From positions 1-64,000 of the forward strand of contig JAIKVZ010000050.1 in assembly GCA_024685285.1 (NCBI GenBank): a DNA stretch of 64,000 bases, in the 5' to 3' direction. Position numbers and translations under genes: made by a program. Position 1 is the stretch's first letter. Every line of letters starts with the position of its first letter. A model generated the notes under the pieces. That model searched no databases. It saw only the letters and a list, made by a program, of their open reading frames with translations, and was not told the origin of the DNA. The stretch is from Bacteroidales bacterium. Its GTDB lineage: Bacteria; Bacteroidota; Bacteroidia; Bacteroidales; P3. Shown here one piece after another: positions 9,022 to 18,254 of the stretch.

Positions 9022-10272
9022 TTATATGAGGGCCACAAGCACCCACAGCCAGTGGGCCGCTATGCCTGCGCAGAGGCCGCCGATAGTGTGTGCACCAATG
9101 GCCTTGCCAATGAGATTGCGGTAGCCAAGGCTGTCGAGCATGGCGGTGTGGGTTGAAAGGTAGCCGCTCCAGCACATACCCATGGCGGTGAAGACGGCGA
9201 TAGCATTGTTGGTTATGATGCCGTCGGCGATAAACTTGGGCACCAAGCCGATGGCAGCGCCAACCGCACCGAGGGCGGTAATGGGGAACGACACCAACGC
9301 GCCGCTCTCGAAACCGAAGAGCCAGTAGAAGACCACATTGACCTTGTCAGCCAGCCAGGTGATAACCGGCACACCTTCGTAGGCTACGCCTTGGTATGTG
9401 CCGTCGGCGCCAGCAGGGCCAAAAGTCAACATCATGACAATGGTGGATATGCAAAGCACGCCCGGGATGATGGCAACACCAATACCGACGCCACTCTTAC
9501 CTCCGTCGAGCATGGCGTTGAGGAAGCGCTGGAAGATGTTGCCCTCGCTTTTGAACGAGATGTTCTGCTCGGTACCTTCCTCCTCAGTCACCGGAGTGTC
9601 AAGTTCGGGGTAGCTCTTAAGAGTGAAGCGTTGCATTAGGCGTGTGGAGATGATGCTGCCCACAACGGCGCCCAACAAACCAACCAAAGCGCCCTTGCCG
9701 AAACCGAGGCCGGTCATGAAGGCTATCACCACTAAGCCCATTCCAAAGGCGGTGCCGAAGTTGGTAAGCGAGACAAGCTGGTATTTCTTGAAGTAACGCG
9801 AGAAGTTGTTATCTTTGGCCAAAGAAATGATTGCTGGATTGTCGCTGAGGAAAGTCATCACGGCACCCAGAGCCGCCACACCAGGCAGATTGTAAAGGGG
9901 CCTCATAAGCGGCCGCAGTATGTTCTCCATCAAGCGCACCACACCGAACTCGGTGAGCAGCTTGCTGATAGCACCCATAAGCACGCAAATGGCCATGATG
10001 TAGAATACCGTCTCAAGCAGCAGGTGGTAGGCTGTCTGCATGAAAGTGTTGAGCATATTGGGCAGCGTCATACGGTAGGCCAAAAAGCCAAAGAAGCCAA
10101 AGAAAAGGACCAAGAAGATAAGAGCCTCGAGGCTGCGGGTAGTGGTGAACTTCAGCTTGCGCGGTTTTCCGTTGCCTTTGCTTTGGTCGGTCTCGTGGTG
10201 GCGGAACACCTGGAACGGATCGACAACCGACAGTAGCGAGTTCAAAAGATTGTGGTTATGTTTCTCTTCCAT
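9022..10272 (-). CDS. Nucleoside-recognition (GATE) domain membrane protein
   Basis: 416 aa with about 9-10 hydrophobic segments after a 45-residue hydrophilic N-terminus. The paired motifs GAVMTFLSDNPAIISLAKD and MCWSGYLSTHTAMLDSLGY resemble the GATE/nucleoside-recognition membrane proteins (CD0519/CD1768-like). The transported substrate of that group is not established. Inner membrane. It begins 3 nt after the porin gene stop and ends 13 nt before hisS, so it sits inside the same operon. A role in solute or ion transport is inferred only from the family. Confidence 0.75.
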   Translation of the reverse strand: MEEKHNHNLLNSLLSVVDPFQVFRHHETDQSKGNGKPRKLKFTTTRSLEALIFLVLFFGFFGFLAYRMTLPNMLNTFMQTAYHLLLETVFYIMAICVLMGAISKLLTEFGVVRLMENILRPLMRPLYNLPGVAALGAVMTFLSDNPAIISLAKDNNFSRYFKKYQLVSLTNFGTAFGMGLVVIAFMTGLGFGKGALVGLLGAVVGSIISTRLMQRFTLKSYPELDTPVTEEEGTEQNISFKSEGNIFQRFLNAMLDGGKSGVGIGVAIIPGVLCISTIVMMLTFGPAGADGTYQGVAYEGVPVITWLADKVNVVFYWLFGFESGALVSFPITALGAVGAAIGLVPKFIADGIITNNAIAVFTAMGMCWSGYLSTHTAMLDSLGYRNLIGKAIGAHTIGGLCAGIAAHWLWVLVALI

Positions 10273-10275
10273 AGC

Positions 10276-11331
10276 TTATTTCTTTAAGAGTTCGTGAAAA
10301 TCCATTATCCAGGTAGCACCGATGTTTACGTTCCACATGGCATCGAAATGCGACGTGCCGGCATCGTCGGTATAACTGTCGGTCATGCGGCAGCCATAGA
10401 TATGCAGACGCACGTTCTTCTGCTCTGTGGGGAACCACTCGAATCCCAAGCCATAGCGTGCCGAGGTATGGCCGGCGGCAAGTTGGTGGTCCATAGACAC
10501 CGACGAGCCGAGGGTAACGGCCGATTTGTTCTGCTCGTACATACCCTTGACGAAGATATTGAAATAGGGTGTAAAATAGTAGTTGGCGCAACTCACAAAA
10601 CCGAAGTTTTTTCCCCAGTCGTCGATTGAGAGAGCGTGGTGCATGAAGTCAAGATAGATGTCCCACTTGTCATAGACGAGCTTGGTGCCAAGCATTGTCA
10701 TATTGAGGTAACTGTTCCACTTATACTCCACCATCGAAGTACTCCACAGGGTGTGCAGATGTCCAATGTTGCCGGCCCAGTACAGGTTGTAGGCCACCAG
10801 ACCTGCGTCATAGTCTAAGTTATTGTAGTTCACGTATGGTGAGTTGGTTACCTGCGCGATGAATGTATGGTTGCCGTCGTTGGTAATGAAAGCCCCACTG
10901 GCGCCAAGCTGGAAGCAATAGATATTGCGCCACATATTGGTGGGAAAATAGACATCGATAGGCGAGGCGTCGTACTCAAAACCGCCGAGGGCCATGGCAT
11001 CCTTACCAAACCGCATACGCCAGTTCTGTGTGGGCTTGTAGTCAAGGTAGAGAAAGTCGGTGTTGTCGAAGAATGTCACTGTGCCTGGATTTGCCACAAT
11101 GCGCTGCTTGAAGTAGTAGCTGAAACCTCCGCCCAAGTCGCCGCCAAGCATAAAGTTGAAATACTTGCCATGGAAACCAAGGTTGGGGGTTGTGTCGGTG
11201 GTGGTGTACTCGCCGTCGGCACGCACCTCGAGCTTGATCTTGCTGAAAGCGTCGGCCCAACCACTCTGCGCAACGGCGGTAAATGAAACCGCCACAAATA
11301 GCACAATAAATAATAAACGTCTTGTTTTCAA
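10276..11331 (-). CDS. Outer-membrane porin-like beta-barrel protein (probable TTG start)
   Basis: 351 aa if started at the TTG at 11329-11331, giving (M)KTRRLLFIVLFVAVSFTAVAQ split as KTRRLLFIVLF then VAVSFTAVAQ, a good signal peptide. The only in-frame ATG is at 11418, upstream of the likely promoter and preceding an implausible peptide. Many short aromatic strands (LYLDYKPTQNWRMRFGKDA, FGFVSCANYYFTPYFNIFVKG, YGLGFEWFPTEQKNVRLHIYG) and the terminal NIGATWIMDF indicate a porin-type barrel, possibly related to phosphate-selective porins. The first gene of the hisS operon. A minus-strand TACATTTG at 11368-11375 with TTTC 20 nt further upstream is a plausible promoter. Confidence 0.75.
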   Translation of the reverse strand: MKTRRLLFIVLFVAVSFTAVAQSGWADAFSKIKLEVRADGEYTTTDTTPNLGFHGKYFNFMLGGDLGGGFSYYFKQRIVANPGTVTFFDNTDFLYLDYKPTQNWRMRFGKDAMALGGFEYDASPIDVYFPTNMWRNIYCFQLGASGAFITNDGNHTFIAQVTNSPYVNYNNLDYDAGLVAYNLYWAGNIGHLHTLWSTSMVEYKWNSYLNMTMLGTKLVYDKWDIYLDFMHHALSIDDWGKNFGFVSCANYYFTPYFNIFVKGMYEQNKSAVTLGSSVSMDHQLAAGHTSARYGLGFEWFPTEQKNVRLHIYGCRMTDSYTDDAGTSHFDAMWNVNIGATWIMDFHELLKK

Positions 11332-11436
11332 AGTGTTGTAATTTATTTGTCGTTTGTTTACAGAATGCAAATGTACGAAAAAAAGTGTTAGCCTTGAAAT
11401 AAATTTGACACCACGCAAAGAAAATGTTAAAAAAAT

Positions 11437-11467
11437 TTTGCCGATTTATAATTATTTAGTATTTTTG
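11437..11467 (+). promoter_or_regulatory. Consensus Bacteroidetes promoter of the 11493 gene
   Basis: TTTG (11437-11440), exactly 19 nt, then TATTTTTG (11460-11467): a full match to TTTG-N19-TAnnTTTG, 25 nt before the ATG at 11493. Confidence 0.8.
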
Positions 11468-11492
11468 CCGATTATTAACAATGTATTAGGAC

Positions 11493-12233
11493 ATGAAAAA
11501 GACTCAGATTATCAAGACTTTATGCTTGGCAATAGCATTTGTCTTTGCAGCCAACATCTCTCAAGCCCAGTTCCGCCAATCGGTATACCTCGATGGTGCC
11601 ATGCCCGTTGGTTCGTGGGCTACCACCACCCTTAAGACCATCCCCGGCATCAGCACCTTCACCGACAATGTGCCCCTCAGCCCGGCCAATATGGGCAAGA
11701 CCGCTTCTATAGGCTTCGGCGGCGGCTACCGCGCTCAGTACCTCTTCGACGTGGGAGTAGGCGAGGTCGCCCCATTTGCCAATGTCGACGTTATATGGAA
11801 CACAGTGAACAAGACCGTTAACAATGCATACACCCAGCACAACATGACCTCCACACAGTACATCAACGTGCCGGTCTTCGTTGGTGTGATGTATCAATAC
11901 GACCGCCTTTTCAGCAATATCACCATCTACGGTGAGGCTGGTATCGGTGCCGACTTCTTCTTCATGACTCCCGAAGGCGACCGCAGCAACAGCAATCTGT
12001 GGTATGCCTACAAACCCACCGGCACCGTGGCTGGCGAGATTGGCGCAGGCGCCTATTTCGGCCGTTACTTCTCAGCCGGTATCCACTACTACATCTTGGG
12101 CGAGCACACTGTCGACATGACTGCCAAGACTGCCGAAAACCACTCTGCCGAGCAGACCTATTACACCACCGCCGGCAATCGCGAGACCCGCAACCTCGGC
12201 GCCCTCATGCTCCGCATCGGATTCCACCTCTAA
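11493..12233 (+). CDS. Outer-membrane beta-barrel protein
   Basis: 246 aa. Signal peptide MKKTQIIKTLCLAIAFVFAA ending SQAQ. The body has alternating strands and Gly/aromatic-rich turns (GFGGGYRAQYLFDVGVGEVAPFANVDV when read across two strands, ITIYGEAGIGADFFF, EIGAGAYFGRYFSAGIHYYI). The C-terminus ALMLRIGFHL ends in Leu with alternating hydrophobics, as in small 8-stranded barrels. No specific ligand or family is recognised. It has its own consensus promoter and ends before a bidirectional terminator shared with serS, so it is monocistronic. Confidence 0.8.
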   Translation: MKKTQIIKTLCLAIAFVFAANISQAQFRQSVYLDGAMPVGSWATTTLKTIPGISTFTDNVPLSPANMGKTASIGFGGGYRAQYLFDVGVGEVAPFANVDVIWNTVNKTVNNAYTQHNMTSTQYINVPVFVGVMYQYDRLFSNITIYGEAGIGADFFFMTPEGDRSNSNLWYAYKPTGTVAGEIGAGAYFGRYFSAGIHYYILGEHTVDMTAKTAENHSAEQTYYTTAGNRETRNLGALMLRIGFHL

Positions 12234-12251
12234 GAATAAGGTAACAATAAA

Positions 12252-12287
12252 CTAAAAAGCTGACGCGGCAACACGTCAGCTTTTTAG
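12252..12287. terminator. Bidirectional intrinsic terminator
   Basis: Perfect 14-bp stem CTAAAAAGCTGACG (12252-12265) / CGTCAGCTTTTTAG (12274-12287) with an 8-nt loop. The A/T arm ends supply a T tract on both strands. It lies between the convergent 11493-12233 gene and serS. Confidence 0.88.
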
Positions 12288-12304
12288 TTTTTAGTTATTT
12301 GCTC

Positions 12305-13579
12305 TTAGTTTATCATATCGAACCCCAAGTAGGGTCTCAAACACTCGGGCATCACAATGCCGTCGGGGGTCTGATTGTTCTCGAGCAATGCGGCCACTAC
12401 ACGTGGCAGAGCCAGTGCCGAGCCATTGAGGGTGTGGCAGAGCTGGGTCTTGCCGTCGTCGCTCTTGAAGCGCAGTTTCATACGGTTGGCCTGGAATGTC
12501 TCGAAGTTGCTCACCGAACTCACCTCAAGCCAACGTTTCTGGGCAGCGCTCCACACTTCGAAATCGAAGGTCATGGCGCTTGTGAAACTGATGTCGCCGC
12601 CGCAGAGTTTGAGTATGTGATACGGCAGGCCAAGTTTGTCGAGCAGGCCGCCAACGTGGTGCTTCATCTCCTCCAAACGCTCGTATGAGCGGTCGGGATG
12701 CTCAATAACCACAATTTCCACCTTCGAGAACTCGTGCAGACGGTTGAGGCCGCGCACATCCTTGCCGTAGCTGCCTGCCTCGCGGCGGAAGCACTCGCTG
12801 TAGCCGGCATGGCGTATGGGGAATTGCTGCTCGCGCACTATGGCGTTGCGGTAGATGTTGGTTATAGGCACCTCGGCGGTGGGAATCATGTAGAAGCCGT
12901 CGAGCGGAATGGCATACATCTGCCCCTCCTTGTCTGGCAGCTGGCCGGTGCCGAGACCGCTGGCCTCGTTGACCATAAGCGGCGGCTGTACCTCGGTGTA
13001 GCCGGCCTTGGAGGCCTCGTCGAGGAAGAAGTTTATCAACGCCCTCTGCAAGCGAGCCCCCTTGCCTTTGTAGACAGGGAAACCGGCGCCGGTAATCTTG
13101 TTGCCGAGCTCGAAGTCAACGATGTCATACTTGGCACATAATTCCCAGTGCGGCAGGGCGTCGGCCGGCAGGTCGGGCTTGCGGCCAAACTCGGCCACCA
13201 CCACATTGTCGGCCTCGCTTTTGCCGCAGGGCACCGACGGATGCGGCGCGTTGGGGAGCGAGATGAGCTTGGCGTTGAGGTCGGCCTCGACGCTCTGCTG
13301 CTGCTCGGTCAGCTCGCGCTCGCGGACCTTGAGGTCGGCGGTGCGGCTCTTGGCGGCTTCGGCCTCGGCACGGAGACCCTGCTTCATAAGCTGGCCAATT
13401 TCCTTGGCTATGCGGTTCTGTTCGGCCTTGACGTCGTCGGCCTCTTTTTGCAGCGTGCGGCGCTGCCCGTCAAGAGAGATGATTTCGGCTATACGTGCCT
13501 CGACATCGGCTACGTTCTTGATTTTTAGCCGACTGATTATTTCGTCGGTATGGTCTTTGATGTATTGCAGTTGCAGCAT
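12305..13579 (-). CDS. serS: Seryl-tRNA synthetase
   Basis: 424 aa. Class II synthetase that charges tRNA-Ser (and tRNA-Sec where present). The N-terminal arm (about 5-105) is the long antiparallel coiled coil that grips the tRNA variable arm (KIKNVADVEARIAEIISLDG and following). The catalytic domain shows motif 2, CFRREAGSYGKDVRGLNRLH with EFSKVE, and motif 3, TLNGSALALPRVVAALLEN. A typical C-terminus, MPECLRPYLGFDMIN, completes it. Length is normal. Monocistronic, divergent from the acyltransferase. Confidence 0.98.
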   Translation of the reverse strand: MLQLQYIKDHTDEIISRLKIKNVADVEARIAEIISLDGQRRTLQKEADDVKAEQNRIAKEIGQLMKQGLRAEAEAAKSRTADLKVRERELTEQQQSVEADLNAKLISLPNAPHPSVPCGKSEADNVVVAEFGRKPDLPADALPHWELCAKYDIVDFELGNKITGAGFPVYKGKGARLQRALINFFLDEASKAGYTEVQPPLMVNEASGLGTGQLPDKEGQMYAIPLDGFYMIPTAEVPITNIYRNAIVREQQFPIRHAGYSECFRREAGSYGKDVRGLNRLHEFSKVEIVVIEHPDRSYERLEEMKHHVGGLLDKLGLPYHILKLCGGDISFTSAMTFDFEVWSAAQKRWLEVSSVSNFETFQANRMKLRFKSDDGKTQLCHTLNGSALALPRVVAALLENNQTPDGIVMPECLRPYLGFDMIN

Positions 13580-13696
13580 GGTGTTACTGTTGCTTTGATA
13601 AAAAGTTATAACAGCATAACTAACGCAGAAAGAGTGCTTTTATTGCACGCCGAACTCTTTTTTTGGCAAAAATTTTCAAGAATGGACTTTTTTGCG

Positions 13697-13704
13697 TAAC
13701 TTTG
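13697..13704 (+). promoter_or_regulatory. -7 element of the acyltransferase promoter
   Basis: TAACTTTG at 13697-13704 matches TAnnTTTG; no good -33 box is present. The ATG follows at 13713, so the transcript would have almost no leader. Confidence 0.45.
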
Positions 13705-13712
13705 CAGTCGCA

Positions 13713-14738
13713 ATGACACAAGTTTGGGAACACAACGGGCTCTATTCGGTGCTGCACCCCATCGTGGTCTACGCCACGCGGTGCCACTATTGCAACCACA
13801 TCGAGCTGCGCAACAGCCATCTGCTGCCAACCGAGGGGAGCATTGTGTTCACCCCCAACCACCAGAGCGGAATGATGGACGCGCTGACGGTGCTGCGGCT
13901 TGCCGGCGACAAATTGGTGATATTCTGTCGCGGCGACATCTTCAAGCCACCAGCCATGCGGCGTCTGCTGCACTTTTTGCGCTGCCTGCCCATCTACCGC
14001 CCGCGCGACGGCCGCGAGGCCCTCAAAGCCAACAGCGCCACCCTGGAGGCCGCACACCAGTCGCTGCTGCACGGTGTACCGGTATACATAACCCCCGAGG
14101 GCACGCACCACGACGGGCTGCACCTGCTACCGCTGCGCAAGGGCTTTGCCGATATGGCCTGCCGCGCCCAAGCAGAGTTGGCCGACAAGCCGGTATGGGT
14201 GGTGCCCGTGGCCATAACCTACAGCAGCTACTCGGCCCCCTACAGCGCCGCCGTGGCCACCTTTGGCCATCCCATCGACGCGAGGCGCTACGCCACCCTC
14301 TATGCCGCCGAGCCCATGCAGGCCATTGCCGACATGACCGCCGAGCTGCGCACCAACCTCGAGACCGCCATAGGGCAGCCGCCACAGGTGCGCCCAAGGT
14401 GGGGGCTCATAGCCGCCATAGCGGCGGCGGCAGCAGGACTTGCCGCCACAGGGCACGCCGGCGTGCTGCTGGTGCTGCTGCTGGCAAACCCCGTGGCCCT
14501 TGTGCCCACCACCTGGCTCAGCCGCCGCCTCACCGACGACCCCCAGTTTGTACAGACCATCGACTTCGGGTTGCGGGCCGCCGCGATGATTGTCTGGCTG
14601 CTGGCACACTTTGTTTTCATGGCCGCTTGCGGCTACTGGATGGGTGCCGTGGCATCCACCTTTATTGGGGTGGCGCTGCCGTGGCTTATCGGCCTGATAT
14701 TCAGCACAAAAGATAAAAATACACGTAAAACACTGTAA
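13713..14738 (+). CDS. PlsC-like 1-acylglycerol-3-phosphate acyltransferase family protein
   Basis: 341 aa from MTQVWEHNGLY; the upstream in-frame ATG at 13692 lies in front of the -7 element and is rejected. Residues about 45-60 hold FTPNHQSGMMDAL, the acyltransferase block I in the H-x5-D form seen in Bacteroidetes members rather than H-x4-D. IFCRGDIF and YITPEGTHH (block III, EGT) follow. The C-terminal third has three or four hydrophobic segments (about 228-335). Expected to acylate a glycerophosphate-type acceptor in membrane lipid synthesis; the exact acceptor is unknown. No hairpin terminator follows; the 11-nt-unit repeat does. Confidence 0.85.
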   Translation: MTQVWEHNGLYSVLHPIVVYATRCHYCNHIELRNSHLLPTEGSIVFTPNHQSGMMDALTVLRLAGDKLVIFCRGDIFKPPAMRRLLHFLRCLPIYRPRDGREALKANSATLEAAHQSLLHGVPVYITPEGTHHDGLHLLPLRKGFADMACRAQAELADKPVWVVPVAITYSSYSAPYSAAVATFGHPIDARRYATLYAAEPMQAIADMTAELRTNLETAIGQPPQVRPRWGLIAAIAAAAAGLAATGHAGVLLVLLLANPVALVPTTWLSRRLTDDPQFVQTIDFGLRAAAMIVWLLAHFVFMAACGYWMGAVASTFIGVALPWLIGLIFSTKDKNTRKTL

Positions 14739-14750
14739 ACCCGCGTTTTA

Positions 14751-14800
14751 GATGGGTTAGGTTCGGGTTAAGGTCGGGTCAACATCGGGTATGGTTCGGC
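14751..14800 (+). repeat. Dispersed 11-nt-unit repeat, copy 2
   Basis: Four units from 14755: GGTTAGGTTCG, GGTTAAGGTCG, GGTCAACATCG, GGTATGGTTCG, then GC. Sense to the acyltransferase gene that ends 12 nt earlier. GCGAACAA lies about 27 nt downstream. Confidence 0.9.
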
Positions 14801-14890
14801 CTTGGTTTGGATTGGCAAGGCAAATTTGCGAACAAATCCCGACCAAAGCCCGTTTTGTCTTGGACCTCAGGCTGTTGCGGCTATAAAAAC

Positions 14891-14930
14891 GACGGGGTTC
14901 CGCGCTGTACGCGGAACCCCGTCATGGGTA
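14891..14930 (-). terminator. Intrinsic terminator of the 14959-18042 gene
   Basis: Perfect 14-bp stem GACGGGGTTCCGCG / CGCGGAACCCCGTC (14891-14904 and 14910-14923) with a 5-nt loop. On the minus strand it is followed by GTTTTTAT. Confidence 0.88.
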
Positions 14931-14958
14931 ATGCTTCAAGAGCTTTGAACTCTATAGC

Positions 14959-17900
14959 TTATTCCTTAACTATCTTGTTGATAGCCATGCCGCCATCGGT
15001 GATGGTGCGGAGCATGTAGACACCGTTGGCAAGGTTGCTCACATTGACAGTGCTTTCGGTCGAGGTGAGAACCACGCGGCCGTTGACGTCGAGCAGCTCA
15101 ACCTGGCGCAGACCCTCGGCCTTGATGCTGATGACCTTGGTGGCGGGGTTGGGGTAGACGCTGACGGTCACATCGCCCACGCTCTCAATGCCGGTGGGTT
15201 CCTGAACATCTGACAGGAAGGTAATGTCGTCGATGAACAGGAAGTTCTGAGCTCCGGAACCGGTGTAGGAGATGGCCATGTATTTGGCCTCGGCGGGCAG
15301 GGTGGCGTTGAAGCGGGTCAGTGTTGAGAAGTTACCGCCACTGGCACGGGCCACGTTGGTGAAATCGCTGGCAGCGTTGCCGGTGGTGGAGTAGCGCACC
15401 TCGAAAGGCACAGCCTCGGGACCGTTGGAGAGTTGAACATACATCTCAACAGAACGGCTCTGGCCACCAAGGTTGAGTTCGGGGCTGATGAGGTACATGC
15501 TGCGGTCGAAGGCATCGCCTTGGGCGGGATCCATCACAAAGCAGTAGCCACTGCTGAGGCTTTCGAGATTGACCTCAATTATACCAAAGTAGGCTTCGTG
15601 CTCTTCAGGCCAGTAGGCTTCCCAGCAACCGAGGCCGTTCTCGAAGGTCTGGGTGTAGGGGAACTGGCTGATGGGCTGAGTGCAGTCGATGATAACTATC
15701 TCGGCGGTGTCGCTGGCGCTGCCAACAGAGTTGGTGACAGTGAGCACAACCTGGTAGGTGCCGGCGGCAGCCCACGAAGCGGTAACGTTCTGGGTGCTGG
15801 CGGTGGCGGGAGTGCCGCCCTGGATGGTCCAACTGTAGGTAGGAGTGGTGGCGGAGGCCACGACGGCGGTGAGTTCATAGTTCACAGTGGCGCGGCCGTC
15901 GGTGGGCACGGTTATGGTCACAACAGGAGCTTGGAGGGGCTGGATGTACATATACTGCAGACCGATGAGGGTGCTGGTGTCGCCAGTGTGGGTGAGGACG
16001 AAACGGACATCCTTACCGGCAAAGGCAGTGAGGTCATAGCGGAAAGGTATGAGCATGGAGCCGACATTGAAGGAGCCCTCGCGCAACACGGTGGAGTTGC
16101 CGGTGGCAACGTCGATGGCCTCGATCTTGAGGTTGCACTCGCCCATGTTGGCCAGCACGAACTCTACCTCGTAGTTGGTGTCGCCCTGAGGAATGGCATA
16201 GATGGCCGAAGAGAGGGTGTGCTCGATGGTGGACTCGCCCTCAAGCTTGGCAGAATAGGCATAGCTTATCTGGCCGCTGTAGACATCCCAGCCGTTGTAG
16301 GTCCAGCAGGTGTCTTTGGCACTGAAAGCAAGGCTGTAGGGCACCTCGATGGGGGTGTCGCAGTTGATGATGTGGATGGTGGCGGTGGCGCTGTCCTCGC
16401 CGTAGTTGTCACCATAATACACGGTGTAGTTATAGTCGCCGGTGGGCACGCTGTCCCAAGAGTGGGTGATGTTGGTGCCGGCAACAAACTGACCGTCGAA
16501 GAAGTCCCATTCAACGCTCTCTTCGTCAACGGGGTCGAAAGCGACCACAGTGGCGTGGATATTTACATCGCTGTTGACCATAGCCATGGTGGGAGCTTCG
16601 ATATAGATGCTGGGGGCCAGAGGCTCGCCGACATAGAAATTGTCGATAAAGAGCATATACTGGTCGGTGCTGCGGTGACGGAAGGCAATGTAAACGGAGC
16701 CGGTGTAGTTGTCGAGATTGATAGAGAAGCGGCGCCACTCGGTGCTGGCATAGGCGGTGTCGCTATAGAGAATGGTGTCGAAATCATCGGGATGATCGCT
16801 GTTGGAGGAGAGACGCACCTCGAAGAACTCGGGGTAGTTGGCGCTCAAAACTCTGGCATAGAACGAGAGCTCGACATGGCCTGCACTGCTTGCAAGATTG
16901 ATGGGTCTGGAGATGAGCCAGTTGTCGGCCTGGGTCTCAGAGTAGTTCACAGCAGCGCAGTAATTGCCGCCGGGCATACTGGTTTCGACCACTTCCCAGT
17001 TTCTGGTGAGGGTGGTGTCACGGTCGACAGCTTTCCAGCACATGAACTCGCCGGCCTCGAAATCCTCGGTATAGGGCAGGGTGGCGGGCTCGCAGCTGAT
17101 AATAGTCACATAATAAACATAGTCGGCATCACCGCCGGGCTGGCTGACGTGCAGATAGATGGTGTCGTAACCGGCCTCGCTGTAGACGATGTGCACTTCC
17201 TGGCCGTTGTTGCCGCCAGTGATAAGGCCGTTGGTGGAAGTCCAGAGGTAGCTGACATCGGTGCCTTCGATGAGTTCGGCATTGAAGACGGCGGTGTCGC
17301 CAGCATAGACGTAGTTCTTGCCAATAATGTCAACAACAGGCTGGCCGGCAGACTTGATGGTCACGTCGTCGATGGCCATGCCATACATACCGGAAGAGCC
17401 GTTGTGGCGGAAAGCGATGTAGATGTCCTGACCGGCATACTCGGCGAGGTCGATGGCAGCGGGAGAGGTCCATGCGGCATCGGCAGCGGCGAAAGTATAA
17501 ACATACTTGAGGTTGCTGGAGTCGGCGAGGAAATCGTCAACGGTGTTGCCGGTGGCAACATATACCGAATACTGCTCGGCATAGTTGGTGACGTTAAGGG
17601 TGCGATGGAACCACGAGAGGGTCATGGTAGAATCTTCGGGGAGACTGATCTTGTTGCTCACCAACCAGTTATCTGGAGTGAGGGGGATGGACCAGATGAT
17701 GTAGGTGGTGAAGCTGAGGCTGTAGGCATAGGCGTTGCCGCTGTGGGCATCGGTGCCCTCGGTACGGCCAAAGACGTCGCCGTCGCCATCGGCATCGATG
17801 ATGTTCCAGTTGGACATACCATGCTCAAAGCCGTCGTAGAAGGGGAATCTGTCGATAACATTGTTGTTGGCAGCAGCCGCCATGGCGGGGACGTAGGGCA

Positions 17901-18042
17901 GATCCATGCTGCGCACGTCGGCGGTGCGGGTCATCGACTTCATTTCAGCACGACCGAGAATACGGTTGTTGCTGTTCAGCTGAGCCTGTACTGCTGTGGC
18001 TAACAAGAGCACGGCAAAAACTGCGGTAAAAATTTTTTTCAT
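14959..18042 (-). CDS. T9SS cargo: multidomain adhesin-like protein with sorting tail (1027 aa)
   Basis: Signal peptide MKKIFTAVFAVLLLATAVQA. The mature protein alternates choice-of-anchor J / cleaved-adhesin-like modules (FDGFEHGMSNWNIIDADGDG; YTEDFEAGEFMCWKAVD; the CWTYNGWDV module; YTQTFENGLGCWEAY) with PKD-like Ig modules (GNKNYVYAGDTAVF-type openings; AYSWTIQGG-type cores). Each PKD module ends in an '(I/V)-I-x-C' step that leads into the next J module. The last about 75 residues are a Por sorting tail: VSVYPNPATKVISIKAEG, VELLDVNGRVV, LANGVYMLRT, KIVKE. Expected to cross the outer membrane by the T9SS and be anchored by PorU/PorV. It is a tandem paralogue of 18341-22189 and shares its leader hairpin. 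Its ligand is unknown. Confidence 0.9.
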   Translation of the reverse strand: MKKIFTAVFAVLLLATAVQAQLNSNNRILGRAEMKSMTRTADVRSMDLPYVPAMAAAANNNVIDRFPFYDGFEHGMSNWNIIDADGDGDVFGRTEGTDAHSGNAYAYSLSFTTYIIWSIPLTPDNWLVSNKISLPEDSTMTLSWFHRTLNVTNYAEQYSVYVATGNTVDDFLADSSNLKYVYTFAAADAAWTSPAAIDLAEYAGQDIYIAFRHNGSSGMYGMAIDDVTIKSAGQPVVDIIGKNYVYAGDTAVFNAELIEGTDVSYLWTSTNGLITGGNNGQEVHIVYSEAGYDTIYLHVSQPGGDADYVYYVTIISCEPATLPYTEDFEAGEFMCWKAVDRDTTLTRNWEVVETSMPGGNYCAAVNYSETQADNWLISRPINLASSAGHVELSFYARVLSANYPEFFEVRLSSNSDHPDDFDTILYSDTAYASTEWRRFSINLDNYTGSVYIAFRHRSTDQYMLFIDNFYVGEPLAPSIYIEAPTMAMVNSDVNIHATVVAFDPVDEESVEWDFFDGQFVAGTNITHSWDSVPTGDYNYTVYYGDNYGEDSATATIHIINCDTPIEVPYSLAFSAKDTCWTYNGWDVYSGQISYAYSAKLEGESTIEHTLSSAIYAIPQGDTNYEVEFVLANMGECNLKIEAIDVATGNSTVLREGSFNVGSMLIPFRYDLTAFAGKDVRFVLTHTGDTSTLIGLQYMYIQPLQAPVVTITVPTDGRATVNYELTAVVASATTPTYSWTIQGGTPATASTQNVTASWAAAGTYQVVLTVTNSVGSASDTAEIVIIDCTQPISQFPYTQTFENGLGCWEAYWPEEHEAYFGIIEVNLESLSSGYCFVMDPAQGDAFDRSMYLISPELNLGGQSRSVEMYVQLSNGPEAVPFEVRYSTTGNAASDFTNVARASGGNFSTLTRFNATLPAEAKYMAISYTGSGAQNFLFIDDITFLSDVQEPTGIESVGDVTVSVYPNPATKVISIKAEGLRQVELLDVNGRVVLTSTESTVNVSNLANGVYMLRTITDGGMAINKIVKE

Positions 18043-18086
18043 TTGTTTTTTGGCACGTTATTTACCATTTGCCCCATCGGTTTTTG
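18043..18086 (-). promoter_or_regulatory. 5'-leader hairpin shared with the 22189 gene (copy 1)
   Basis: Minus-strand RNA has GGCA / UGCC arms (18070-18073 and 18052-18055) around a 14-nt loop AAUGGUAAAUAACG, followed by AAAAAACAA and the start codon. The 22189 gene has the same layout with GCCG / CGGC arms and loop UAUGGUAUAUAACU. Arms co-vary while the loop core AUGGUAnAUAAC is kept. Confidence 0.5.
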
Positions 18087-18154
18087 AATTGGTTTATTAT
18101 TAATTTTTTGTTTGTCAAATAGTTATAGTTCTCTGCCTGATATCATAAATTAAG

Positions 18155-18186
18155 CAAAGATACATATTTTTTTGATAATAGGCAAA
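18155..18186 (-). promoter_or_regulatory. Promoter of the 14959-18042 gene
   Basis: On the minus strand TTTG (18183-18186), 20 nt, TATCTTTG (18155-18162). The predicted leader is about 105 nt. Confidence 0.7.
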
Positions 18187-18254
18187 TTTTATGTTTTTTA
18201 TGATTTTTTAACAAGCGGCATCCAGTGAGAGTTTATGCACTTTTTTGGCGATTC

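Noticed and set aside
15433-18003. 856-codon plus-strand open frame opposite the 1027-aa adhesin
   Set aside because: It mirrors the adhesin in an antisense frame; the Gly/Val/Asp-rich product has no domains and its length is explained by the low stop frequency opposite this codon usage. The minus-strand gene has a signal peptide, modules and sorting tail.
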